DNA from: Pseudomonadales bacterium
GTDB lineage: Bacteria; Pseudomonadota; Gammaproteobacteria; Pseudomonadales; JAHRWD01
Direction: 5' to 3'
DNA length: 33,027 bases
Assembly (NCBI GenBank): GCA_016763075.1
Contig: JAESUM010000054.1
Span: 1-33,027, forward strand
Under the pieces are notes generated by a model, which was not told the origin of the DNA, searched no databases, and was given only the letters and a program-made list of their open reading frames with translations. How positions within the stretch are numbered: position 1 is the stretch's first letter; each line of letters starts with the position of its first letter. This document shows, piece by piece, positions 17,486 through 25,504 of the stretch. The translations under genes were made by a program, and so were the position numbers.

Positions 17486-18104
17486 TCATAAACAGGCGAT
17501 CAGGTGTTTAACCACTGCCATTAAACGCGGCACGTGCTGCATGCTTTTGGCGCACACAATATAGCTTTCAACCTGCGGCAGGGTGCCCCCTGCATCAATT
17601 GGCACACGGCCCCCTTTTTGCAGGCTGTCGTCGGGCCGGCAGTTGATTATCATCGCGCCCAACCCTTCGGCGAATGCAGCCTTTTGCACAAGGTAGTTAT
17701 CCGAGCAAAAAACCGGCTCAAAACCGCTAATTAAACGTTCAAGCATGGGCCTTGGTTGTACGGTTGTATAAGGTTTTGAGCAGGATATCCACTGAATATC
17801 TGGCCAGTCGCAGGGTTGTGTCAGCGTAGCGGCATACTCTTTGGAGGCATAAGCCGCAGGTTGGGAAAGCGCGCAATGCAGGGAAACCAGCTCCGGTTCA
17901 GTGGGGAACTGAGTGCGAATAGCCAAATCGGCTGCACCGCGGGTAAGGTCAATATGATCCACGCTCGCGAGAATCTCTAGTCGTATATTAGGCGCTAGCG
18001 TACGCAGCTGTTTTGCAAAAGGTGCAAGCTAATCCACCACTAAAGCTTTCGTGTTCTGTAACCGCAAGAAAGGTTTGGGCGTCTTGCCAAGATAGTTTCA
18101 TCAT
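17486..18104 (-). pseudogene. LysR-family regulator remnant with internal deletion
   Basis: The first 24 codons (MMKLSWQDAQTFLAVTEHES...) are a normal LysR beginning. Right after SFSGG the HTH recognition half and linker are missing. The sequence jumps, out of frame, to the effector domain LAPFAKQLRTLAPNIRLEI..., which continues in another frame through SVDHIDLTRGAADLAIRTQ to the normal end (VPRLMAVVKHLIACL). The junction lies at about 18028-18036. By comparison with a normal LysR of about 300 residues, roughly 80-90 codons are gone, and the N-terminal frame stops 14 codons after the junction. The DNA-binding function must be lost. It is divergent from the metallo-hydrolase gene at 18222, its most likely former target. 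Confidence 0.88.
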
Positions 18105-18153
18105 CTATTCGTTTTTGTATGCTGGTATGTGATTTTAGGTAATTCACATCAAT

Positions 18154-18168
18154 ATTCGTATCGATAAT
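18154..18168. promoter_or_regulatory. Possible LysR box between remnant and hydrolase gene
   Basis: ATTCGTATCGATAAT has the T-N11-A plan with ATT/AAT ends typical of LysR-type binding sites. It sits in the divergent gap about 55-65 bp from either start. The site is short and AT-rich, so a chance match is possible. Confidence 0.3.
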
Positions 18169-18221
18169 ACTGTCGGCTCGTTGTTACAACCCAGTACCCA
18201 AAACCCACATCATCGGAGTTT

Positions 18222-19214
18222 ATGATGAAGATCAAAACACTCAAATTCGCAATGCCATTAGTTCAGTTGGTACAGTCGGTTACGTTAGCTAAGCCAGCTG
18301 CGTTGGCCGCACTAGTAGCGATGGTTCCGCTGTTAAGCGCCTGTGAAACCAGCACCCTTAAAACCGTTCCTTCAAAACTAGGCCAGGCTTCAAGCATGCA
18401 ACAACTGCGTGCATCGTTAGCCGCCCCCGGCACTGTAGTGTTTACCAAGCATCTGTCTGCTAACTGGCAGATAAACTTATCTGGCCTGCTCAATTTGGAA
18501 CACCCAAAAGCCATAGAAGCAGGGCTTGAAGAACGTGCAGAGCCCATAGAAATTTACCTGTACAGCCTTCAGCATCCAACAAAAGGCACCTACTTTGTAG
18601 ACTCAGGTGTGTCTGAAAAAATGTTGCCCAATAGCGACACAAGCGATCTTTCTTATGGCGTAAAAATGGCCATGGACACCGATGCACTGAAAGTGCGTAA
18701 AACCACCAAATCAATCGCCAGTACCTTTCCTGACGGAATAAACGGCGTGTTTTTAACCCACATTCATATTGACCATATTTTAGGAGTATCGGATTTACCC
18801 AAAGGCGTTGCCGTGTATTTGGGCCCCGGCGATGTTCAGTTAAGTAACTTTGCCAACGCCGCCGTTCAAGGCACAACCGACAGGTTGCTGGCTAACGCCA
18901 AGGTGCTTAGGCAGTGGGGGTTTGAGGGCAGCACCAAGCCGCAAGTGATCGACATTTTTGGTGATGGCTCTGTCTGGGCTATTCATTCGCCGGGGCACTC
19001 GCCAGGCACCACCGCGTATGTGGTAAACAGTACCACCGGCCCGCATCTGTTAACGGGGGATGCCAGCCATACCGCGTGGGGGTGGAAGCACCAAGTTGAA
19101 CCGGGTACTTTTTCTGCGAACATACCACAAAGCGTAACCAGCCTGAACGTACTGGCTGAACTGGTAAAAGAGTTCCCGCAGATACACGTGCACTTGGGGC
19201 ATCAGTCGTTGTAG
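18222..19214 (+). CDS. Lipoprotein-type metallo-beta-lactamase-fold hydrolase
   Basis: Zinc-dependent hydrolase of 330 residues in the MBL superfamily; the general shape resembles N-acyl-homoserine lactonase-like members, but the substrate is not determined. The N-terminus is a lipoprotein signal ending in LLSA-Cys41, so the protein should be anchored to a membrane outside the cytoplasm. The metal motif H-X-H-X-D-H is TH-IHIDH (His180, His182, Asp184, His185). Further ligands appear in HSPGHSPGTT, TGDASH and the C-terminal HVHLGHQS. Two adjacent ATGs (18222, 18225) follow GGAG, and the second has better spacing. Its divergent LysR neighbour is broken, so expression may now be constitutive or silent. 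Confidence 0.85.
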   Translation: MMKIKTLKFAMPLVQLVQSVTLAKPAALAALVAMVPLLSACETSTLKTVPSKLGQASSMQQLRASLAAPGTVVFTKHLSANWQINLSGLLNLEHPKAIEAGLEERAEPIEIYLYSLQHPTKGTYFVDSGVSEKMLPNSDTSDLSYGVKMAMDTDALKVRKTTKSIASTFPDGINGVFLTHIHIDHILGVSDLPKGVAVYLGPGDVQLSNFANAAVQGTTDRLLANAKVLRQWGFEGSTKPQVIDIFGDGSVWAIHSPGHSPGTTAYVVNSTTGPHLLTGDASHTAWGWKHQVEPGTFSANIPQSVTSLNVLAELVKEFPQIHVHLGHQSL

Positions 19215-19387
19215 TCGTGCTATAAAAAAGTCGGTGAAAAGGCTGTGTGATAAAAATTTGCGTAGCGCGGGTACCCAGCGCAATCGCTAATAGGCTGATT
19301 GCCCGCTCAAATAGCGGAACCAACGCGATATTGCAGTGATGGCTGATCAACCTTGCAAAATGGCAAGCTAAGCATAAAAACGCAGGC

Positions 19388-19426
19388 AAAAAAATGCACG
19401 GGTTGATCAGCATCAACACCGTGCAT
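19388..19426 (-). terminator. Rho-independent terminator of the PEP-CTERM gene
   Basis: ATGCACGG/CCGTGCAT and GTTGAT/ATCAAC form a long stem with a single bulged base and a 4-nt loop. On the minus strand it is followed by seven T (19394-19388). It is 32 bp beyond the stop and very convincing. The hydrolase gene on the plus strand ends about 170 bp away with no clear terminator of its own. Confidence 0.88.
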
Positions 19427-19457
19427 TTACGTAACCTACTGGATTAAACCAGCGAGT

Positions 19458-20150
19458 TTATGCGCGACGTTTTGAAAAACGTAAACCAACAATACCCAAA
19501 CCCATCAGCGCTAGTGTTGCGGGCGCAGGGATTTGTGATGGCGGTGTTGGCGGTGTTGGCGGTAAGGGTGGCGTCACAGTACCGGCTTCGTTGAAGCCGG
19601 TAACTAGTCCATAGGAGTCTGTTGCTTCTCTGAACAGTCTAGACATTCCATCAGAGTTGGCGTTTACAGCATCGAAGAAGGTAACGCGGGAGCTAGTCAT
19701 ACTAATATTGCGTACTTGCATCAATAAGTTGCCGGTGTTGGCATCGTAGTTAAATACGCTGGTTAGAATAAAATCTAACCGGTCACCAAATGTTCCAGCA
19801 GATATTTCACCGGTGTAAACAACAGCGACATCCGAACCTAAATTATCGGTAGAGTTATTGCTCAAGTTATCTACAGTTGCAGCGGTTGTTGAAAGGCTAA
19901 TTTCTATGTTGCCAGTTGAACCCCAATCTCCGCCGTCGTTGAAGGTGTTATAAAAGCTTAAGCTGGCAATGTTGGTGGTGCCAGTAAAATACGAAGCATC
20001 AAATACTTGCTGGTATACAGGCTCCCAATTGGTGCAGCCAAAAGGGAAGCAATTGTTCGCTGTTGCGGGGCCGCCAATTATAGAGGCCTGAGTGTTGCCA
20101 ATGGTTGCCAGGGCGAAAATCAGCCCGGCAATAAGTTGTTTTATGTTCAT
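19458..20150 (-). CDS. PEP-CTERM sorting domain protein
   Basis: Secreted protein of 230 residues destined for the exosortase (EpsH/XrtA) sorting route that accompanies exopolysaccharide production. It has an N-terminal signal peptide (MNIKQLIAGLIFALATIGNTQAS), a beta-rich middle of about 155 residues without an obvious enzymatic motif, and a Pro/Thr linker (PPLPPTPPTPPSQ). It ends with the PEP-CTERM tripartite tail: P-A-P motif, hydrophobic stretch ATLALMGLGIVGL and a basic end RFSKRRA. Two Cys near residues 33 and 39 may pair. A sigma-54-type promoter is placed about 50 bp upstream. No exosortase gene is in the window, so sorting depends on one elsewhere in the genome. Confidence 0.88.
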   Translation of the reverse strand: MNIKQLIAGLIFALATIGNTQASIIGGPATANNCFPFGCTNWEPVYQQVFDASYFTGTTNIASLSFYNTFNDGGDWGSTGNIEISLSTTAATVDNLSNNSTDNLGSDVAVVYTGEISAGTFGDRLDFILTSVFNYDANTGNLLMQVRNISMTSSRVTFFDAVNANSDGMSRLFREATDSYGLVTGFNEAGTVTPPLPPTPPTPPSQIPAPATLALMGLGIVGLRFSKRRA

Positions 20151-20200
20151 ATTGATTGTTCTCTAATTACAGTTACGATAAATGTCCTTCAACTCCTGGT

Positions 20201-20217
20201 AAGCAATTTTTATGCCG
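20201..20217 (-). promoter_or_regulatory. Sigma-54 (RpoN) promoter of the PEP-CTERM gene
   Basis: On the minus strand CGGCAT-AAAAA-TTGCTT puts GG and GC exactly 10 bases apart, the hallmark -24/-12 spacing (consensus TGGCAC-N5-TTGC). It lies about 50 bp before the ATG. PEP-CTERM genes are known to depend on the PrsK/PrsR two-component system with RpoN in some bacteria, which supports the reading. Confidence 0.65.
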
Positions 20218-20315
20218 AAATTGTAAGATATTGTTTTATATGAGGTTTTATAATATTTGGTTGTATCTTGATCAAAAAGTGTAAAAGAACCTGACGGTAT
20301 TTTGTACGGTATGAG

Positions 20316-20331
20316 TGATATTCGAATATCA
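20316..20331. promoter_or_regulatory. 16-bp perfect palindrome, possible enhancer site
   Basis: TGATATTCGAATATCA is a perfect palindrome centred about 110-135 bp upstream of the sigma-54 promoter, where an enhancer-binding activator such as PrsR would bind. Only one copy is seen. The rest of 20218-20609 shows small GC hairpins near 20540-20555 and no gene. Confidence 0.45.
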
Positions 20332-20609
20332 TTAATGCCGCATGCCGTTTATGAGCCAACAGGGCTATTGGGGGCTGGTTTTAATCGAGTTCCAAGGAGT
20401 AAGTTCATTGGAGTAGCGCTATTTCCTTTGAACAAAACAGCGTGTGCGCCGACGACAATGCTTCAAAGATGATTTTGGAATTGAGCCGGTAGGTGGCGCT
20501 GGGGGCCGAGATTAACCCTTAAAATAAAACGTTGCGCCTTAGCCCGTCGAGCGGGTCAATTTGGAGTGTCCCTACAAAAATACTAGGAGGCGTAAATAGC
20601 AGTTTTACG

Positions 20610-21395
20610 TCAAGGCGCAGCGATACTTAACGGCGGCACATAGTCGCTGCTTTCACAGGGCGAGCCATCAATATAATTAAAAGTAACTTCTTGGTTTATG
20701 ACTGAAATATGGCTAAAACTAACGGTTTTGGCGTCTTCTCTGTGCATGCACACTGCGCGATAATTCTTATCTCCATTGTCGTCAGTTGCGTGATAATTCT
20801 TGTGCTGGATCCTACGCAAGGTTGGATTAACTCCCGGTGCAGGTGATGAAAAGCTGGCCGCAAATAATTGTGTTCTGGTTTTGAATACTTCATCAAATGA
20901 AACAGAAGATGAAGTCATCATGTTGTTTGGTGCAAAAGAGCCCAGTTGCTTGCCATCCCACTGAAAAACTTGCTCAGTTATTTTGTTTGTATGAAGTGCT
21001 GAGCCAGGTGCAGAACTACTTGCGTGAAGTACAGAACTACGGGCAAATGCCACCAAACTAAAGGGTGCGTAATTCATTAAATCTAATGATTTAATTGCTT
21101 GGGCAACTTGCTCGATATCTTCCAAATGCGCAAATGAGCGTAACAGCTTGCCACGGCTAATGAGCCTTCCTGCTGGGGTGCTACCTTGATAATAATTCAA
21201 CAAACAAAGTGTTAGGCCAAGTTGGTTAACGCTGATCCAACTGCCGCCGCCATCGGGATCAATGGGCAATAAAACGGTTATAGATTGGTGTTCTATTGCG
21301 CTGGGAATATTGGCTTGTTGGCGTGTGCGCTGTTCATCGCGGTTAAAAAAAACCTGGTACTGCTCATCATCACGAAACCAAGTTAAGGTGCACAC
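20610..21395 (-). CDS. NRDE family protein (TANGO2-like)
   Basis: A 261-residue member of the NRDE/TANGO2 family. It begins MCTLTWFRDDEQYQVFFNRDEQRTR: Cys2 becomes N-terminal after Met removal, as in Ntn hydrolases, and the name-giving N-R-D-E motif is at residues 18-21. Family members have been linked to acyl-lipid or haem handling, but the bacterial reaction is not known. The segment DPDGGGSWISVNQLGLTLCLLNY is also typical. No signal peptide, so cytosolic. It overlaps the DinB-like gene by 13 bp and is the last gene of a five-gene run with ATP-grasp ligases and a transporter. In that setting a role in acyl or amide transfer onto the pathway product is an attractive guess. Confidence 0.87.
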   Translation of the reverse strand: MCTLTWFRDDEQYQVFFNRDEQRTRQQANIPSAIEHQSITVLLPIDPDGGGSWISVNQLGLTLCLLNYYQGSTPAGRLISRGKLLRSFAHLEDIEQVAQAIKSLDLMNYAPFSLVAFARSSVLHASSSAPGSALHTNKITEQVFQWDGKQLGSFAPNNMMTSSSVSFDEVFKTRTQLFAASFSSPAPGVNPTLRRIQHKNYHATDDNGDKNYRAVCMHREDAKTVSFSHISVINQEVTFNYIDGSPCESSDYVPPLSIAAP

Positions 21396-21913
21396 ACGGC
21401 CACCTGTTGCTTGCGTATAAAGGTTGCAGTGGAAGGTGCTAAGCCTAATATCGGATCAACTTGTTTGCCGGCAATTTTGGCAATAACTGCCATTAGTGCA
21501 AGGTGATGAGTTAAATGGCTGGAGGCAAAACTTAACTCGCGCCCAAAAGAGGAGTCATACTGCTGGGTGCTTTGAGTATTCATAGAAACTTCGGTGATGA
21601 TTTTAATCGGTTTATCAATATTTTCACAGGAGACGATATTGAGCCATGAGTTAATATCGCGTAACTCTTGCAGGCCAATTTTACGGTTTGTTTCTATTGC
21701 TGCGCCTCTACGCCTTACGTCGTAATCTATTGTGGTGCCGTCTGTATTGACGATCAAAGCCAAGTACAAATCTACAATATGGCGAAGGTGTTGCCCAATA
21801 GAACTATCAAACCAAGGTTGTGCTCGGAAGGTGTATTGAGTGTCATTGAGGTCGTCAATAAAGTTGATCAGCTGATCAACGGCTTCAAGATTTCCTGTTA
21901 CGGTAATGTTCAT
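21383..21913 (-). CDS. DinB-fold protein
   Basis: A 176-residue four-helix-bundle protein of the DinB/YfiT superfamily, whose characterised members are divalent-metal enzymes using low-molecular-weight thiols (bacillithiol transferase, mycothiol-dependent maleylpyruvate isomerase). The metal-binding His set appears as SSIGQHLRHIVDLYLAL (His42, His45) and ASSHLTHHLALM (His133, His136, His137), matching the H...HxxHH layout. Helix 1 begins NLEAVDQLINFIDDL. The start overlaps the transporter stop by 4 bp (ATGA), and its end overlaps the NRDE gene by 13 bp. Coupling to both neighbours argues for a step in the same pathway; the substrate is unknown. Confidence 0.8.
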   Translation of the reverse strand: MNITVTGNLEAVDQLINFIDDLNDTQYTFRAQPWFDSSIGQHLRHIVDLYLALIVNTDGTTIDYDVRRRGAAIETNRKIGLQELRDINSWLNIVSCENIDKPIKIITEVSMNTQSTQQYDSSFGRELSFASSHLTHHLALMAVIAKIAGKQVDPILGLAPSTATFIRKQQVAVCAP

Positions 21914-23148
21914 AATGTTTTGCCGGATGTGCGAAAATATTTGTGAAATTTGTTACGCGATGCAAACAAATAAAGGCTGTAGCCAAGTGCCAATGGCGCA
22001 GCCCATAAGTAGGTGTAAGCCAAACCTGTTTTAACGGTTTCTTGGTTGTAAAAAACCAGCGCTAATACCCCGAAGAAAATAAAAATTCCAAATTGTGAGT
22101 AATAGCTTTTACAAATTAGGTATTGGTAGGTATTTTGTTGTTTGGCAATGTCGTAAAAACGTTTATTAAAGACTAAGCGAAAAAAGGTGCTGAAAAACCC
22201 AATAATAAGAAGGGTTGAATAGAGTACTAATTCTTCGCTTTGGGAATCTATGGTGCCTCTTAAAAGCCAGCTTGCCGCGTACGCAACGGCCCCAATTATA
22301 AAAATAGTGGGTTGGTGGGCATTGTCGATTTTGGTTTTGATAAGAAAAAATACAACCGACAATATTAGGGTTAAAGCTACAACAATAAACCCTAAGGTAA
22401 ATAGGCTTTGGTGTGTAAGCAGGTAAATAGACAGCACCCAAAAATAGCTCTCAAGATACAAAAAAGGTCCGTCGAGTAAGAATATTGTTTTAGATTTATT
22501 TTGGTCTTTAAAAGCCAAAATAGCTGTAAAGCCAAGTGCGGGTTCTTCAATGTTGTTTATGTGATTTGTTGTACGGTCAGCTTGTTTGTTGTGTGGGCTG
22601 GCAGTGTTGCCTTTGGTGAGCAAGTAAAACCCAATGGAAGAGGTCAAAACAGACAGCGCCGCAATGGCTGTAATGGCCGTAATTCCAATGGTTTCTAACA
22701 GGTAGCCGCCGGCAAGTATTCCAACCTTTAGTGAAATCACTACAATAATTTGAAAGTTACCAAACCTATTTCCGGTGGTTTTAGCAGAGCTAATATGGTT
22801 GAACATGGCTCGCTGGGTAGACCAGTAAAAACAATTGTACGCGCCATTTAAAAGCGCTAGTCCAAAAATAGATAGCGATGAAGGTTGCCAGGCTAACAGC
22901 CCAATAAGCAATAATTCTGCGATAAACGAAAGCGCAATTATTTTTGTCCATTGGTTGTTTTCGCGTAAGCCGTCCCAGTACCAAAGGGTTATTATGAACC
23001 CCGCGCCGGTTAACGAAATAAAGCCCGATATTTTAGCTAGGCTTGCGCCGCTTTCCCATAAAATTACAGGGATGAAAAACGGCAGTAATCCTATCAATAA
23101 TGAATGAAATCCTGAGAACGTATAAAAGTCTCTTGGGGTTATATTCAC
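21910..23148 (-). CDS. MFS-like multi-spanning membrane transporter
   Basis: A 412-residue polytopic inner-membrane protein with about 12 hydrophobic segments in two halves split by a hydrophilic loop near residues 180-220 (NTASPHNKQADRTTNHINN). The fold and length fit the major facilitator superfamily. The start is GTG, overlapping the preceding ATP-grasp stop by one base (TAGTG on the minus strand). Its embedding between ligase and DinB genes suggests it exports, or less likely imports, the product of the cluster. It has no clear match to a named drug-efflux or sugar-porter subfamily that I can recognise. Confidence 0.8.
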   Translation of the reverse strand: MNITPRDFYTFSGFHSLLIGLLPFFIPVILWESGASLAKISGFISLTGAGFIITLWYWDGLRENNQWTKIIALSFIAELLLIGLLAWQPSSLSIFGLALLNGAYNCFYWSTQRAMFNHISSAKTTGNRFGNFQIIVVISLKVGILAGGYLLETIGITAITAIAALSVLTSSIGFYLLTKGNTASPHNKQADRTTNHINNIEEPALGFTAILAFKDQNKSKTIFLLDGPFLYLESYFWVLSIYLLTHQSLFTLGFIVVALTLILSVVFFLIKTKIDNAHQPTIFIIGAVAYAASWLLRGTIDSQSEELVLYSTLLIIGFFSTFFRLVFNKRFYDIAKQQNTYQYLICKSYYSQFGIFIFFGVLALVFYNQETVKTGLAYTYLWAAPLALGYSLYLFASRNKFHKYFRTSGKTL

Positions 23149-24056
23149 TAAAAAGTATCAGTCTGCGCTATTTCAAGTTGTTCAAGAGAATCCAAGTATT
23201 CAGAAAGATCTTCTTTTTCTCCGTAGCGTGGGTAGTCGTGCATTTTCAGGTAAGGTCTTGAGTTTACTTCAAGAAATATACATTTTTGATCGCGGTAATC
23301 TGTTTCGATTCCCTTTTCTAAAATGACATCAATTCCCAAAATATTGGCATCAAACAGGCTTAATACGCGTTTGAATAAATCTTGGTTAACTTGCGGTATG
23401 GTTTGTTTGTCGATGGTTCTTACTACCCCGCCTGGGGCAAGTGATATTCTGTAAAACAAGGTGATGATTTCACCTTTGCTAGGAATGCTAGTCAGGCTTA
23501 GCTTTTGTTTTTTGAGGAACTTCTGCGTCACCGCACCTTTTTGAAGCGGGTAGATGCAGGGGTATAATTGCATCTGTTCTCTGATTTTATTTTCTTGATC
23601 GATAAGTGCCTCAATAGTATGTGCACCATTACCTTCTACAAATGGCGAATAACGCTGTAGTACAGACATAATTTCCCCCTGCGCCACCACTACACGGTAA
23701 TTACTGCCTTCTAAATATTGCTCTACAACAGTAGCGGGCCACCACAACTTGGCAAAAAATATCGCTTTCCATAATTCTGAATAGCTGCGAATAGGAAAGT
23801 GGCTGCCACGAGAAAACCCGCTTACGTTGGGTTTAATTACCAGCGGAAACCCATGTTGTTTTGCAAAGGTAATGGCCTTAAACGGGTTGATAAATATAAG
23901 CCCCTTTGCGTGGGGAACATTACCTTGTGAAAACACTGCACGGGCTTGCTCTTTTGAGCGGCAACTTTTGCGCACCTCTAGGCTGTTGTAACTGCTGCAG
24001 CCATCCATAAAGCGGGCGCTGATCCATTGATAAACTGATTTTCTAATTGCACTCAT
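23148..24056 (-). CDS. ATP-grasp ligase, cyanophycin-synthetase/GshF-like
   Basis: A 302-residue ATP-dependent carboxylate-amine/thiol ligase related to the ATP-grasp part of cyanophycin synthetase and bifunctional glutathione synthetase. Visible motifs are FPLVIKPNVSGFSRGSHFP (nucleotide Lys and Gly-rich loop), VVEQYLEGSNYRVVVAQGEIM, the GNGAHTIEALIDQENKIRE segment that in cyanophycin synthetase reads very similarly, LGIDVILEKG and the metal-binding FLEVNSRPYLKMHDYP (E-X-N). The catalytic core looks intact, but the N-terminal substrate domain of full synthetases is absent. It overlaps the upstream ATP-grasp gene by 4 bp (ATGA) and the transporter gene by 1 base. It is predicted to form an amide bond in a small peptide-like product. 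Confidence 0.85.
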   Translation of the reverse strand: MSAIRKSVYQWISARFMDGCSSYNSLEVRKSCRSKEQARAVFSQGNVPHAKGLIFINPFKAITFAKQHGFPLVIKPNVSGFSRGSHFPIRSYSELWKAIFFAKLWWPATVVEQYLEGSNYRVVVAQGEIMSVLQRYSPFVEGNGAHTIEALIDQENKIREQMQLYPCIYPLQKGAVTQKFLKKQKLSLTSIPSKGEIITLFYRISLAPGGVVRTIDKQTIPQVNQDLFKRVLSLFDANILGIDVILEKGIETDYRDQKCIFLEVNSRPYLKMHDYPRYGEKEDLSEYLDSLEQLEIAQTDTF

Positions 24057-24916
24057 GAGTGTGGCTCATTGGAAGGTGTGGTTTTATTGGATAGCTTCAG
24101 TCGGTGCGCCAAGGTTCGCTTTTTAAAGAAGACAGATTTACGCGGCTGCGACAAAGGTATGGTTTTGGTAACCGCTGCCAAATGCCACATAGCGCGAACA
24201 ATAAAGGCAATTTTGTTACCCCAGTTACAGTTGTTGGAAAGCACGATTAATGGCATTGGGTAAAGTAGATTAATTTCTATGATTTGGAAATCGCCGCTGA
24301 CTAACGCTTCAAGACTGTTGGCACGTATGCCGACCCGAGATAACCTAAAATCGCCTATTTGTGATAAATGCTGCCACAGCAATTTAACTTGGTCATCGCT
24401 CAATTGTGACGATAGGTCGCAATAGGAAGTGGCTTGGTTATAGATACCATTAATGGGGTACAGCTCGTCGCTGTGGTTAATGGTTTCGGTAATTGATAGC
24501 ACTGCAGGCGGCTGGCCTGAGTGGGTTGCTGCAATAACAAATACTTCGAATTCGCGTTTTCCAGCGGCGGCATTTTGAATTAAATAATTGCTGTTGCGGT
24601 TGCTGCTGTTTGGGGCGCGGCCAGCGCGAATCTTGCTGAGTTGTTGCAGGTTGTCTGCGCGCTGAATACCAAATGAGTTTTGGCCCCATTCTGGTTTCAC
24701 GAATACCGGGTAGTGTGCTGGTTGGCTGTTACCACAATCTAGCACCTGTGTAAGACGCCAGGGTTTTGGAATTAGCTGGTCGGTGTCTAGTTTTGAATAG
24801 ATCCCCAGCTCTTGGTTAAAGTAGTTGGCATTAAGCTGAAAATAGCGCCAAGCCGGTGCTCGCTGGACCACGCAAAACAGAATGTACGTGAATATTTGTG
24901 AGAGTCGAATAATCAA
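24053..24916 (-). CDS. ATP-grasp ligase, D-Ala-D-Ala ligase-like fold
   Basis: A second, divergent ATP-grasp protein of 287 residues. The nucleotide strand is YPVFVKPEWGQNSFGIQ, the linking strand YLIQNAAAGKREFEVFVI, and the metal pair FQIIEINLLYPMP (E-X-N), so the catalytic core looks intact. The N-terminus (about 1-25; LSQIFTYILFCVVQRAP) is hydrophobic and may associate with the membrane. The best start is TTG 24916, nine bases after an AGG; no in-frame ATG precedes the conserved part. Having two unlike ATP-grasp enzymes in one operon suggests two successive amide-forming steps or the joining of two different building blocks. The substrate is unknown. Confidence 0.8.
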   Translation of the reverse strand: MIIRLSQIFTYILFCVVQRAPAWRYFQLNANYFNQELGIYSKLDTDQLIPKPWRLTQVLDCGNSQPAHYPVFVKPEWGQNSFGIQRADNLQQLSKIRAGRAPNSSNRNSNYLIQNAAAGKREFEVFVIAATHSGQPPAVLSITETINHSDELYPINGIYNQATSYCDLSSQLSDDQVKLLWQHLSQIGDFRLSRVGIRANSLEALVSGDFQIIEINLLYPMPLIVLSNNCNWGNKIAFIVRAMWHLAAVTKTIPLSQPRKSVFFKKRTLAHRLKLSNKTTPSNEPHS

Positions 24917-24937
24917 GTGAAAACCTAGAAGTAACCG

Positions 24938-25456
24938 TTACACCGTTGAAGTTCCGGTGTCAGAAGCCTTGCAGCTCAAAAAGTTCAATGCAAATAACGT
25001 GATGCTCCATATCAGTATTGAAACCGCCGCATAAAACAGTGAGCCGTTGTCACTTTGGCCATGGTGAATAACCTCTATGCCAAGGGGCGTAAACAAGTGA
25101 AAGAACACAGCGCCGGCCATCACGCCTGCGGCCATTAACCCGCCCAGCGCATGAATAACTGCCGTTGGTGGTACGGCTGCGACGAGCCGAGCTTTTTTCA
25201 ACGCAAAGAACAGTATGGGTGAAAGCAGCACCAAGCTTGTGAGTAGCTCAACACTGCCCACCGCATATGCGCCATATTGGCCAAACAACGCGCCAAATTT
25301 ATTACCCAAAATGCCCTGCATCCATGTGCCTATGGTGCCAAATATATGCTGTGTGTCGGGGTGGCCGGTAAATTTATACGGTAGGGAAAACAGAAAGACT
25401 TTTGCTGTCCATAAAACAATTAACCAGCTAACGATGTTTATGATTTTATTCTTCAT
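24938..25456 (-). CDS. DoxX-like integral membrane protein
   Basis: A 172-residue membrane protein with four hydrophobic helices (about 5-22, 62-82, 95-125, 140-160) resembling the DoxX/DUF4870-like small membrane family. Segments such as SLPYKFTGHPDTQHIFGTIGTWM and AVGSVELLTSLVLL are typical of DoxX proteins. The function is unknown; relatives are linked to thiosulfate oxidation or redox stress. It lies 22 bp upstream of the ATP-grasp genes and 48 bp downstream of the YHS-domain gene on the same strand, so it could be cotranscribed with either. Confidence 0.75.
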   Translation of the reverse strand: MKNKIINIVSWLIVLWTAKVFLFSLPYKFTGHPDTQHIFGTIGTWMQGILGNKFGALFGQYGAYAVGSVELLTSLVLLSPILFFALKKARLVAAVPPTAVIHALGGLMAAGVMAGAVFFHLFTPLGIEVIHHGQSDNGSLFYAAVSILIWSITLFALNFLSCKASDTGTSTV

Positions 25457-25504
25457 GGGTTTGTCTCGTGTGAAGGCATTCGATTTTTGGGCTTTCGGCG
25501 CAGA

